Source: Rhodamnia argentea (taxonomy: Eukaryota; Streptophyta; Magnoliopsida; Myrtales; Myrtaceae). From it: DNA of 64,000 bases. The stretch is taken from NCBI RefSeq assembly GCF_020921035.1, contig NC_063156.1:25158283-25222282 (forward strand). Direction: 5' to 3'. The notes under the pieces are model-generated. The model saw nothing but the letters and a program-made list of their open reading frames with translations, made no database searches and had not been told where the DNA came from. Position 1 is the stretch's first letter, and the number at the start of each line of letters is the position of its first letter. Both the position numbers and the translations under genes were made by a program. Shown here piece after piece: positions 47,683 through 59,849 of this stretch.

Positions 47683-49976
47683 ATGGCTGAGGTAAATGGA
47701 AAGTTTCAGTGACATACTTGGGTTTCTGGTATCTGTTGGCACATCGTGTGCATGTAGTAACAAATTTTGCATATGGCAGGAGGGTTACAGGGTTTCTTTG
47801 AATGTTTATGACCTGAGCCAAGGTCTAGCTCGACAGCTTTCCACATCATTCTTGGGGAAGGCAATTGAGGGCATATGGTAAGTGGATTGCAGTTGGAGGA
47901 GGGAAAGACATCTTTTTGTTAAGTCTTATACTGTTCTCATGAACATGCTGCTTCTGTGCGCACACACTCCAAGCAATATATCTTAAATTATTGTTATTTT
48001 TTCTATTTTTTTTTTTTGGGGGGGGGGGGAGTGGGGCGGGCGCTGCAAATAGAGACGTTATTTAAGTTGGATCTTTGGTACTGAAATTTTTTGATCTTTG
48101 TGTCTCTTGATGATATAGAGTACTCTTGTTTCGTGAGGGGTTTTCCACAGTCAGTGTCTATGTGGTCTGCACTAAGCTGCACTGATGATCGGAGGAAGAA
48201 TTGATTTAAGGTATATATGTTAGTGAGAAATTACTATCTTGTCAATGGGGGTTTGGGCAACTTGTGAGACAAAGCACGATTGGCCTCTTGTGTCAACTGA
48301 CTACTACTGTAAATGTTACAGACATTAAACCTGGACTTTTTTTTTTTTACCAGAAGCTGGGGCAAAATTACATACCTTTCCCTTTACCAGAAAAGAAAAA
48401 GCCAGTATGCAGATGTCTTTATCTTACTGACATCAATGAGTTGAATTTTTTCTTCAAATGCAGGCACACTGGAGTGGTAGTGTATGGAAACGAATACTAT
48501 TTTGGAGGAGGTATACAACATGCTCGTGTTGGGACAACACTGTATGGTACTCCCATTCGTGTTGTAGATTTGGGTGTCACACATGTGCCAAAAGATGTTT
48601 TCGAGATGTATTTACAGGAGATCAGTCCTCGATACACAGCTGAAACATACAGTCTGCTCACTCACAACTGCAACAACTTCAGCAATGAGGTAGCCCAATT
48701 TTTAGTGGGTTCATCCATTCCAGACTATATTTTGCAGCTTCCTAATGAGGTCATGAGTAGCCCAATGGGTGCTTTGATATGTAAGTCCATTTTTACCGTG
48801 TTATACTGGATTTCTGTTTCTAGTGTTCCTGGCCAAGATGTTCTCTCAATTATCTATCAATTCCCCTTTTGATAAGCTAAAGGAATTGGTTGGATTTAAC
48901 ACGCTGTTGTACCACCATAGTACTGTGCTACAACTAGAAATCAAAGCCATCAGAACTCAGCAGTAGACACTTGTCACATTCTCCCTGTGATCTTGAGTTT
49001 GGATATGGGCTCCACTATGTCTGCGGTTTGTATGTTACTATTGTTATTCCTCTGTCTTGGGTGATTACTGGCGCGTTGTGATGAAACGTAGTTCCTCCAT
49101 GAAGTCGGGAGATTTGGCATGTGATGTTAGTTGAGTGTGCCTGGTCTTTCTTTTTTGGGGACAAAGTGGGGATTATTCATCTAGTGGGTGAATCCATGAC
49201 AAAGGTTGTCTTTATGTAGGTGTAATCACGTGAGGAAAAGAGCCGCTCTTTCCCTTCTCATCTTAGAAGTATGAGAGGGGAGGGAGTGGTAGGCACAAAA
49301 TAATTTTGCCCTGGATGGGATACCCCTATGAATCATTGCCTGTTTGTGAGAGATTGAATTGAAGGGTGGTAAATGGAAGTTTTCAAGTCAGGCAATCATC
49401 ATTGAGGTCAATGATCTCTAGTTCCTCATATATCATTGTGGATGTTGTCGCTTATTGTTTGGTTCCTCGTGGTGGTTTTGGGATTTCTAAATTGTCTCAC
49501 CAAGATCTGCTGCTTGTGAATGCGTTCCATTGAATGACATACGTCTGGTTTGTATTGCAGTGCCTATGATACAGAACCTAGAGATGACTTTGAAAGCGGG
49601 AGCTGTTCCTCAAGTTCCACAATTTAGGCCTCCATCATCGACCCCCGATATCAGCAAGTCCTTTGGCAGTACTCCTAGTACACCCATCAAGAAAACCAAA
49701 GCCACAGATGCGGATGAGAAACAGCAGTCTGAGGAGTGTGCCAAGGAGTCTAAGGATGAAAAAGCCCCTGCAGCATGTGATTCTGCCGCTGCAAAAGTCG
49801 ATCCTGTACCAGGAGATTCTCTCGTGGATGCACGGAGCAAAGTGCAGGAGGAGATTACTGCAGAATTTATGGCGATCATGGCAAGTGGAACGTTGCATGC
49901 GAATGAAGCAGCAGCACTTGCTACCGAGAGGGTGATGCAAAGATATGGACACATGAATGTCGCGATGTCGAGCTAA
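47683..49976 (+). CDS. DeSI-type (PPPDE) deSUMOylating isopeptidase
   Basis: Cysteine peptidase of the PPPDE/DeSI family, whose members remove SUMO or ubiquitin-like tags. Four exons, 47683-47691, 47780-47877, 48464-48780 and 49561-49976, join in phase into 279 residues. The first exon codes only Met-Ala-Glu, so gene finders may miss it. The PPPDE domain covers about residues 6-145, with [11 protein letters not shown] at the start. The presumed catalytic His37 lies in WHTGVVVYG and Cys105 in [10 protein letters not shown]. The His-Cys order and spacing agree with human DeSI-1. A long C-terminal part follows, Pro/Ser/Lys/Glu-rich and low in complexity, ending in a helical stretch ([25 protein letters not shown]). 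No lesion is seen. The upstream boundary of the PRT1 repeat lies about 1.3 kb before the ATG and just before the leader. Confidence 0.93.
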
Positions 49977-50574
49977 AAGGAAATTGAAAAGCAAGGCACA
50001 TCATTATTTACTTGGGAAAAGGTGTGTCTAGTTCATAAGCTGAGGCATTTTGACGCAGAATTATCATGAAACTGAATTGGTCGGCTCCACCTTGATGCGA
50101 ACTGATTTCATTGTTTGAATCATTAACATAGACCTTTTCTTTGTAAGCGTGCGGTTCAAAACACGCGGTCTATTTTGAATTGTCATCATTATTTCAAAAA
50201 GGGGCATGATCAAGGGTATTTATGTTATTTTTTTTTCTTTATAGCTGGTGAGGGTGGCCTTGCGTAGCCCTTGCTGGTGGTCCGTCATCACACAAAAAAG
50301 AACGAAAGAAAAAGGCAAAAAAAAAAAGAAGAAGAAAAGAAAAAATGGAAAAGAATTCAAAAAATATAAATGGCAAAAATATTTTTGGTTAGATTTTTTT
50401 TTTTTTTTTAAAAAATTATTTGAAATAAGGTTTGTTTCAAGTTTTTATTTGAAAAAATAAGATTGTTGAGGGTGGCCTTGTCGAGATTTCGACAGTGGCT
50501 GGCCATTGCCTTGGCCCATGGCGAAATTTTTTTCTGTAGTTTTTGCCAAGCCGTCTTTGTTCCCAAATGTTGGG
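49977..50574. other. DeSI 3' region and AT-rich spacer
   Basis: The DeSI 3' untranslated region, then low-complexity A/G-rich and T-rich runs (50290-50420). No gene seen. Confidence 0.5.
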
Positions 50575-52350
50575 ATTTTCTTAGATGCGTCTGCAGAAAT
50601 CTGTAAGCGTATTTCTACATACACACGTGAAATTCCATCTCTTAACGTGGGAAAGAGAGCTATGTTCTTTGGAGATCTCTTCACTGCAAGATCTGAAGAT
50701 ACAATGCAACCCCTAGATGGAGAAAATGCCACTATTCAAAACATCGTATATTCCATCTCGTGTTGTGCTGTCATCTGCACGCTCCTGCTCCATCATGCCG
50801 GTGCCATCCTTTGCCCGATTGTTCCCATCTCCGCCCATCACTTTGTGACCAGCTGGGTGATGTCGATGGCTTGCCTTCTGGTTGATCAACTCCAACGGGG
50901 ACAACGCCAAAGCTGTACAAATCAGATCCGTAAGTACCCATCACTCGTCCCCTATTGGACCCAGCTTGGCCAGCCTGAAATCGGAGACCTTTGTGTTGAA
51001 CTGGCTGTCGGGAAGAATGTCGGAGGGTCTTACATTACAGTAGACGACCCGGGGGGGTTTGCCTTGTGGTGCAGATGCTCCAACTCCAAGCCCTTAGGCA
51101 TTCCTAGGGCTATCTTCATTCTTGTGAACCAATCCAATGGCTTTTGGTTTGGTCCCAGAACTGAAATGGAGCATAGGAACATAAGTGATTGATTTGAAAC
51201 TAAATCTCTCGAAACTTGTTTTGGCATACAAATTTCCACATACGATGGCCGAAACCTACACTTGATTTTAGTACACAAGCAGATTTCGGTTTGTAAATCT
51301 AGGGACCATGGAAGCTTGAGACCGGTGTCCCCCGAGAAGAAGAAAAACAAAGGAAACTATTCGAAGACATTGCGAAGAACCCATGTCTGCAGAAGTTTTT
51401 GAAAAAAGTTCAGGCAGTCCCATAATGCTTAAGAAAGTACGTAATCGCGAGCAGATAGTCTTCTAAGGAACCGCGCGGCATGTACTCGAAAACCAGAAGC
51501 TTCTGGTCGTCCTCGGCGAAATATCCGATGAGATTCACCAAGTTCTCATGGAGCAAAATGCTCACAGCATCAACACCTCCACAAGGAACTCTCTCTCCCC
51601 TTTCAAGCCGCTCCGGTCGAGCTGTTTCACCGCCACAACCTGAATGACATCAGTCCCTCGATTAGTCCCTGTTTATCTGCCGATTGATTATGTTATTCGT
51701 CAATTTTTCTTTTCAGCGTTTTGGGGTTTGCATTCACCTGCCCGGTTATGTCGAGCCTTCCCTTGTCAACTCTCCCGAGCCCGCCTACCCCGATCAGCCA
51801 TTCCTGCCTAAAGCTCCCCGTGGCCGCGGCCAGTTCTTGGAAGGTGAATGTTTGCACTGCAACGTTGTTGTTGTTGCCGCCTGCTTCTTTAGGAGTAGTG
51901 CCCTTCTTCGGCTCGGTCTCAACCAGGGCTCTCGGCTCATTAGTCTCTGCACGACCGACGGCAGAAACGCCAATTGCTAACAGCAAAAACTCAAGAGAAA
52001 ACTCGGCCTAACCGAGTCCGCCTTCTGGGTGCCTCGGCATTCCATCTCAGTCATTTGCTAGTTCTGGAGTCTCACGACCAGATGTGCACGATTTCAACAA
52101 CAAGAAATGCACCCAAACAAAAAAAAGAGAAAAAAGGATGTCCCCTTCAAACTTATACAAATTCCTGAAGAAACCAATACGGGTTAATTGCTAAAAGAAT
52201 TCCGTAAGGATTACAACGTGATCGTATGCGCTTACCAGTCCGTGTTGGAGCCGTGCCATCGGAAACTACCTCATTCTCATGGGACGAAGAGCACAAAAAG
52301 TATCTAATTTCTCGGATTGATATGGTGATAAGCACTCGTCGATACGCACA
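50575..52350 (-). pseudogene. Decayed copy of the PBL27-like receptor-like cytoplasmic kinase
   Basis: It is collinear with the gene at 59850-62143. The first exon (plus-strand about 52232-52310) has lost its start (ATT where the functional copy has ATG). The second exon (51741-about 51940) reads NNNNVAVQTFTFQELAAAT, but its glycine loop is damaged (GVGGLGRVDKG). The third (about 51447-51640) carries [11 protein letters not shown], then a frame break and stop after VLML. The fourth (about 50930-51165) keeps QKPLDW and RMKIALG, with several deletions including about 60 bases of the activation-loop region. Remains of the last exon and 3' region reach 50575. Many independent lesions make it a clear pseudogene. 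Confidence 0.85.
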
Positions 52351-52414
52351 CTCATGATTTTTTTTATGTGAGACAATACATTTCTTTATTTTTGTTTTAC
52401 AAACAAACTATCAA

Positions 52415-52830
52415 CACTCGGTTCCTCGAGTCGGATCAATCCGTTGCCCTCCATCAATGCAGACCACATAGAGAAAGTTTGAACTTACAGGGCTCCATAG
52501 ACTTAACTCGACACACTCTCAATTTCCGCATAAGGTCGACCTCAAGCTTCTGTCCTCGGTATTTTACCGACATCACTTACAGAACAACGTCCCGAAATCT
52601 TGTACGGACATAAATATCGGCCCTTGAAATCACTTCGAAAGTTTTCCAGCATTCCGGACAGGGACTCCTGTACGGCATGTGGACTGTCTTATCCGGAATT
52701 ACGACTCCCCTGCATGGATAGAAGTTCTTTTCTGCTCCACTCAAATCCCCCACGTGCAAGTTGAGTGCTAACACCAGGTCGGCTTTTGCATCTCAACCTT
52801 TTCAGATCTATTTAACGGCAAGGCATCCGG
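52415..52830. repeat. Dispersed repeat related to those in units A and C
   Basis: It shares in order 'cctcgagtcggatcaat', 'ggaattacgactcccctgcatgg' (in part) and 'tctgctccactcaaatcccc' with 26877-27110. It is diverged and longer. Class unknown. Confidence 0.4.
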
Positions 52831-53471
52831 AAGACATTTTAAGATATATCAATGCTGAAATAGTGAATTACGTGCTTTTTATTTGAAAAACGTGTTTATA
52901 CTTTAGCTGGATAAATAAGTTCGACCAACGATTGAAATAGTTGCTTCGAGGGTGCCCTGCGTTTTGGAGTTTCACTAACGACAACAAGATTAGAGATGGG
53001 TTGGAAATAATAGCTCGAATTGAAGATGAGGGTCTTCATCATTACTGAAGATCAATTAAATGACCCGCATTTATCAGGCAGTACATTGTTCGTTCAATAG
53101 TACAATAGTTCAATCGAAAGCAGTATATCAACCGCTTCATCTGAGATTCACTGTTCCAAAAGATTGATCAAGCTCATCCTCTTTGGAGTGATCCTATTCT
53201 CTCATCTAATGCACACTGGCCCTAAATGACCAGCTAGGACTTCTTGACTGAGATTGAGAAGATTTTTTGCATTCTCAAAGCATACGCAATTCCATGTGCG
53301 CCTGAGTTGTGACTACAACGACAGAGAGAGTAGAATGGGGTAGGTAGCTTACGGATGGGAGTCATAGACCAGGAACAAGAAAGTAATGCTCCTTCTGATA
53401 ACTTTTCCTTGGAACAGCAGCATTGTATACCTTTACACGAAGAATTGCATAGTCAGCTCAGGAACCTCGTG
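52831..53471. other. Intergenic DNA and 3' region of the transporter gene
   Basis: No open frame, RNA gene or element was recognised. The last part should be the 3' untranslated region of the minus-strand transporter. Confidence 0.5.
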
Positions 53472-56400
53472 CTAGGAAACTGCATCTGATTTCTCAGCAT
53501 GCCCTTGGTCACTGATGTCTTCATTTTCGAGATCAACACTGGCTTCTTTTGATCTGCTGAAAGCATCAGAAGGTATATTGATGCCTGCAAATCCAAACAT
53601 GACTGCAACAGCCCCGAGGTAATCCATGAGATGAGGCGCATTGCCAGTCAGTGAATCCACAACAGCTGCCAATGGAACTTGTATGGTAAGACCAGCTGTT
53701 GCGACGGTGGTAGTAGTCAGAAGAACGGCTTTGGCCCACAAGTAATCACTCAGCACATTATCTAACAAACCTGATTATAAATTGGGAAAGGGGGACAAGA
53801 AGCACATCAATAAGTTTGAACTTCCAGCAAATTTTGGCAAATCCAACAGCTGAAACTATAGATCAACAGAATTCAGAATCAAATGTCATCAGGTAGAAGA
53901 TATTATCTCTCTGTGCAAAAGAAGTCAAATGTAAGAATGTGTGTGGAGTTACTACACTGGCAACCATACAATCATTGCTCTTCTACACTTCATTTGAATC
54001 AAGTCATTGAGATCAATTTTAGAGGGCCACGATCTTCTTTGCCTCAAAAAAGGTTTGCAGTTGACGGATAGAGCTCCCATTTGCAAAAAAGCAGATATTG
54101 CTACATTTAGGAAATAGTCTGGCTAAGTAACTCTATAAATTACAAAAAAAAAAATCTCAAATAAAAACTGCATCCATCATGCAGCTGTGCCAAATGCCAT
54201 TGTTAATATGCCAGCTATCTGAGGCTACTTTGTGGTAGTTAATAAAATCCTAAGCCAAAAATAGTACTTCTCCATATCCTACATCAGAAATTTATTAGTT
54301 CCATGCAAACCCAACCATCAGCTCCTTCCCTTTGCCTTACTTTTCTTCCCGACCTACCCTTTAACCGATTACAGTAACCCCACTTGGTGCCAGGAAGCTT
54401 TCACAAACTCAAGTATTTTATAGCTAGAAATTCCTCTTTAACAAAGCAAAAGAAAGTGCCCATACACATGCATAGAATATCCCTACACATGCTTAGTCAG
54501 AAGGCACAGTAATTCTTTTCAAGTGCTTAGGGCCATGTCCGCCCAAATCAACCTTTGAAACTCTGTGGGAACTTTTAAAGCTGACTTCTGACAAACTTAG
54601 CTAAATTTGATCAGGATGCTGAGTTGTGACCATGCATTCCAAAGATATGCCTAATCAAGTACATGCATTCATCAAAGACATGCACAATGCCGTATCTTGA
54701 AAAAGCCAGCACAATTGGCAGTGAGCATGCCAGCAGAACTACAGGTTTACAACCCAACATTTGTTTGTCAATGACTACTCTGTGACATATCATCTGCAGT
54801 CAACTACAAGTGCTGATAAGATTGTATATTCTGGTGTCTGACTTGTGTACACACCCAAATGCCGGTATGATGATAACTATTCCAATAGTCTGCCAAAGAA
54901 AATTAAATAACGGAGGACAGCAAAGAAAATATATATACCTACAGACATTTCTCTTACTTGGATGACACAAATAAGAAGGAAGCGAAAATAACATCAGGGA
55001 AGTGATTCCCCCCAAACCCTCAACAATGTGGAAGGACATGGAAGGAAATTCCCGGACTGCATTACCGAAAAGGTGGCCTACTCAAAAGATTTTTTTTCTT
55101 GGGCGGTGGTGGGGAAGGGCGGATGGGCACTCATGACATAAAGTGAACATATTGAGGTTGTTTCTTTTCACTATTTGAATATCCTTTATTGCCTTTTCCT
55201 TCCACCCTATCCAGCCAACCTAACTATCCATTTCCCTCAACTTGCTTCCATTCCTTTGTCCTTTCATTTCCCTCACAACTTTGAGTTACCAAACATTAAG
55301 GGCATGAAGCTGTGTTGGGCTTCAAAAACAAGCAAACATCATATCAAGAACAAGCGAAAGAAGAAATTCAACAAGCAACTGCAAGCTCCATAAAAATATG
55401 GCCAAAATCAAGTAAACCGCCTTAGACCTAACAACCTACAAAGCACCGACACTCTTCAAAGCCTCCATGTCATGTTGTGTTTGACACTCTCTAACATATT
55501 ACCGACACGTGGTTAGCGCTCCAGGCACGCCAGCGACATATGAGTCTAGTATCCCGACACACCATTTCTTTACACACGGTATCAATTTTAAGTATTTTCA
55601 ATAAATTATACATATACTTAAGTCGGATATCCACTCATCCCAAAATCAAGATACCGAGCTAGCCCAAAATAAAAACCTAATTGTAGTTGATATTTTATAT
55701 ATACATATGATAATTTATCATATATATATATATATATATATAAATGTACATTTCATATACAACGTGTTCTAATGTGTCGGAATTCTCTATTTTTTGAAAA
55801 ATGACTTGTCGGCATATCGTGTCGTATCACTTGTCGAGTGTTAGTGTCGGCAACATTTAGCTAGCAACTGGTGTGTGTATGTGTACGCGCATTTTAGCCG
55901 ACTAAAAGGAAAATCAAGAAAAGGAATCAAATCATGCTCCTTGCCACTCACCTTTACCAATAATTAGACCAACCTGCTCCCAATTAAGGTTAGTAAATGG
56001 CTCCAGCTTAGCAAAATTAAGTACAAGGGCAACAGGAAGGAATATCAAGAGGTTAAACAGCCCCAGGTATCCAAGGAATTGAGCCATGCTAGCTTGACCT
56101 TGCTTTTCATCATCATCAGGTAGTTTCTTCCTAATCAAGGTGATGTATACAGCATACAGGGCAGCTGAGACAAGAGCAAGGATGTCTCCAAGAAGAGGGT
56201 TGGATGCAGTTGCACTCAGAGAAGATTCTGACTGCGAGTCACCCACACTAACAATGATTGTTCCTCCCATGCAAAGAAGAACGCTGATTAGCTTGACCCA
56301 GGTAAATTTCTCTCCCAAGAATGCAAGAGAGACCAGAAAGGTGAACAGACTCGATGCACTGCTCAAGATAGTGTTTGACTGCAAAAAAACAAGGCAATGA

Positions 56401-57048
56401 AACTAATTAAATAACAAAGATAGAAACATATGCAAAAACTAGGCAAGAAAAAACTACTCAAAAAGATGCTAGTACCGTGACGGTAGTGTACTTTAGGGAC
56501 AGATTGAAAGTGAGCTGCGCAAAGAACCAAAATGGGCAAATGAGAAGGCTAACTTTCGCGACTCTCATCCTTGTCCAACGTCCCTTTGCGTCCACTCCGT
56601 TGTCAGCATCTTCACTCATTACTCCTTGATCATGCAAAGCCCTTTCACTCTCAAAGTCAGATCCCAAATAACCATCTTTTGCATGATGACTTATTTCGCC
56701 TTCCTCCGCATACGTGGACGGATCCGGATCATCAGCTTTAGCACTCAAATCACCTTCTGCAAGTAAAATTGCCTTCTCCGTCTCCCCCGACCCTTTCAAA
56801 GAGCTACTATCACCACTCTTCCTACTCCGCCAGAACCATAAACTCTCATATTTATCCTCTACGTAGCGCCCGATTTCAAAGATGGGAATGTAAATGACGA
56901 ACAACGAGTTGCATATATACGTGATAAGGAAAGGCGAAACTCCCGAATCAACCACGGATTGGACCACGTAACTAGCAGCAATCCAGATGGTGGCGACGGC
57001 AACTATGTATATCAACCCCAAAACCCATCTCCAAACTTTACTTGTCAT
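53472..57048 (-). CDS. SLC35F/EamA-type membrane transporter
   Basis: Member of the drug/metabolite transporter superfamily, close to plant and yeast proteins annotated as EamA-like or YML018C-like vacuolar membrane transporters. The substrate is unknown. Three exons (57048-56476, 56378-55952, 53770-53472) join in phase into 432 residues. About ten membrane segments are visible: residues about 7-28, 35-57, 163-183, then SNTILSSASSLFTFLVSLAFL, VKLISVLLCMGGTIIVSVG, GDILALVSAALYAVYITLI, FLGYLGLFNLLIFLPVALVL, the segment around IIGKGLLDNVLSDYLWAKAV, TAGLTIQVPLAAVVDSL and YLGAVAVMFGFAGINI. A long acidic loop (about 63-155) separates segments 2 and 3, as is usual in this subfamily. Start MTSKVWRWVLG. 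Intron 2 is 2.2 kb and contains an (AT)n run. No lesion is seen. Confidence 0.92.
55718..55742. repeat. (TA)n microsatellite inside intron 2 of the transporter
   Basis: Uninterrupted TA run of about 12 units. Confidence 0.85.
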
Positions 57049-59629
57049 GTCCTCCTATCGAAATTCGTAAATTTCCCCCACTTCTTTCGGCAGGAAATCG
57101 TCGGAAACAATCCACGGGAAGTCAAATCACCCAACAATTCGCATTTGCAGACATATCTCGTCCTAGGATAAGTCCCCAACAGCCTCCACATTTGACAAAA
57201 CGAACATCCGCATTGTAAAGATACAATCAACTGCCGGAAGCTTGAACAGTAAACAACCCGAAAGCTGGGAAATTTAAGCAAGACTTACATCGCCTGCTTC
57301 GCCAGGAAACTCTCCGCAAACCAATCGAATCAATGCGATCCTTCACGAGTTCAGACCTCGAATTGACTCAAAATCTGAATCTTCTCAGATGAAAATCACG
57401 CAAGCCAAGTCTCGTAGAGTTTGTTGAAAAATTGATGGGTTCTGATTTCTGACGTGCAGATGCGGACCCGGGAAATGCCGGCCCGTGGTCGCCATTGCAG
57501 TCGGCCCATGGGCTCATAAATGCAAGCCCATCCACGGTCGGGACAGTGACTCGAGAAGCTTTTCGAACTTTCCAAAAGAAGGAAAAAATCAATGCGATTC
57601 TAAGCCTTCATAATTTTGCCTAAAAACTAGCGGTGTGAGCTCACGTGAACGCTCACGATCAATCAAGCAAGTGATTTTGTGATTTTGCTGAGACGAGTAT
57701 TGATAAGCTCGAGTTTGACTCGATAAGAAACTCGTCTAGCTCGATTCATAATCAGGCAAGTTGATCTAGACTAGAGCAACCACAAAGTCAAGCCCGAGCT
57801 ATTGGCAATGGATTAACTCGGGTTCAACCCTCCCCGCTCTTGTTGTCGTGCTCGAGTCGTCACATCTCTTACCATTACCTATTGGCACGATCAAACTCAA
57901 CCGTCATTGTTGCCACCACCAATAGCATGATGATCACCAATAAACCTAAGGGTGAGCAACCGGGCTGGTTCAACTAGAGAACCGATCCGAACTGGCCTTA
58001 CTTGGCCATTTGAAGGCTAGTTCTTTTTTTTTTTTGGTCGAACATTTCAAGGCTAGTTCACAAGGTGTTTTAGTAGAATTTCTCCCGCAACGCGATATCT
58101 TTCTCCAAAAGTTGTTCTTTAGTTTTTAAATTAGACGGAGACGGGTTACGTGGCGACTCCGGACAAGAAGTATTAGGGGTAGTAAGGAAATCGACAACTT
58201 GAATTTCAACAAGACCGTACAGACACCAACCGAGCCGGAATTTAGTTGTAAACATGATTGGAGAATATAGACTTTCACAACAAGATTAAGTGCAAACGAA
58301 TTATGCTGGAATTTAATCGACAACATAGTATAAAAATAGTAATACATTACGCAATAATTTAATCATCGACATGAGTCCGAAAGGTCAAAGTACAATGCAA
58401 CAAAGTACAGGTACTAAAAGATAGTAAATTTGCTTGATTTATGCGGGAAGCTTTCAAAGAATACGGATGTGGGTATTTAAAGTCTACAAATGCTACAAAT
58501 GGAGGTTACGAATGGCTATTGAAAAAAGAAATAACTTTGTAATGGTTATGTGAAGTTACAACAATCCTAAAATAGGGGTAACATAGCCAACCAATGGTTA
58601 TCCTCTTGTCGATCGTTTGCTAATATCGATGACTTCACCGATTAACTTCAAGATTCTCATCAATAACATCACGTTATGTGTCGTCGATGACTTTACTGGA
58701 GAGCTGTCGATTCTCTTTAAGCTATCGATAATTCTATTAATAAATGACCAAATTTTGTTCTCATCGACTATGTCTATCATATGTTGATAATAATCAAAAA
58801 CTGATCATTTTTTGGTGCAAACACAAGGAGACTAGTTTGGTTCTTGATTCCAAAATTGGGAACGGACTTGACTAATTGGATTTTGACTTTATACCCTCAA
58901 TCGACTAGTTCCACTCGTGCCTTGGAACCTAAATTTGAATATGTTTTGAACTGGTTTACCCCCAATCATTTTTTTCCAAACAATAAATATTGGTTGAAAT
59001 TGATATGTTTGACATATTATCCTCAAACAAAAAGAATTGTACTTATGCTTCACATACGAATATCGTACATATAAGAAGTGAAACATAAGATAAAAGCAAA
59101 AACAAGCCTCGGCCGATTCTTGAGTCGACCCTAACAGGTTGTCAACATGATTGGTTTCTAATTTCAAGAATCGAGATTCGATCACGACAGGGTAAGTTCA
59201 AAGTTAGGTCTGAAACCGATCGGCCCTAAATAGGCGGCCACCAAAATGGCACCATTGTTGCGAATGCCGAGAGAGAGAGTGTGTGTTTTTACGAGTTACG
59301 AATTCTTCGATAAGTGATTGATGGTGAGGTCGATATTTAAGTTTGACCAAATAGAGAAGGGCTTGATTTTTATAACAATTCTTGAATAACCAATGTGATG
59401 ATGATAAACTCCAAAAGACTCTTGCTCGATCTTGCATTTTACAATGATTCCACGTCCAATTGGATTAAAATTTGCTTGCGGACATATTCAACGGCTAAGT
59501 CGACAGGCCGGTTGAACTTAATCTCGCATTCTATTTTTCGTTCTAATGCAATTACAACTTTTACCGCTGAAAAATCGCTTTAAACATGATTTACTATAAA
59601 TTCTAGGACTAAACGGTCACATTTTGCTG
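57049..59629. other. Transporter promoter region and repeat-rich spacer
   Basis: 57049-57600 is probably leader and promoter of the transporter. From 57640 the DNA carries hAT-like phrases ('taagggtgagcaaccggg' at about 57948 and GGAACC-like words near 58850-58930), but no matched ends or target-site duplication could be paired. No gene was recognised. Confidence 0.45.
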
Positions 59630-59849
59630 TCGTTTTTAGATGCATCTGCAGAAATCAAATTTGTCAGCGTATCTCTCTGCATACGTGAAATTCGACGATC
59701 TTTCTTCAATCTTAAAACATAAGGAAGAGAAACATGTTCCTGGAGATTCTCTTATTGCAAGATCCGAAGACGCAATGAAACCCCCCGGATGGAGAAAATG
59801 CCGGCAGTATTAACAACATCGTATGTGCAAAAAAAAAAAAAAAAAAATC

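Noticed and set aside
50506-51192. 228-codon plus-strand open frame
   Set aside because: It is antisense to the decayed kinase exons; conserved kinase motifs read on the minus strand.
57640-59230. A further hAT-type element suggested by 'taagggtgagcaaccggg' and GGAACC words
   Set aside because: No matching opposite end and no 8-base target duplication could be paired, so no boundaries are given.
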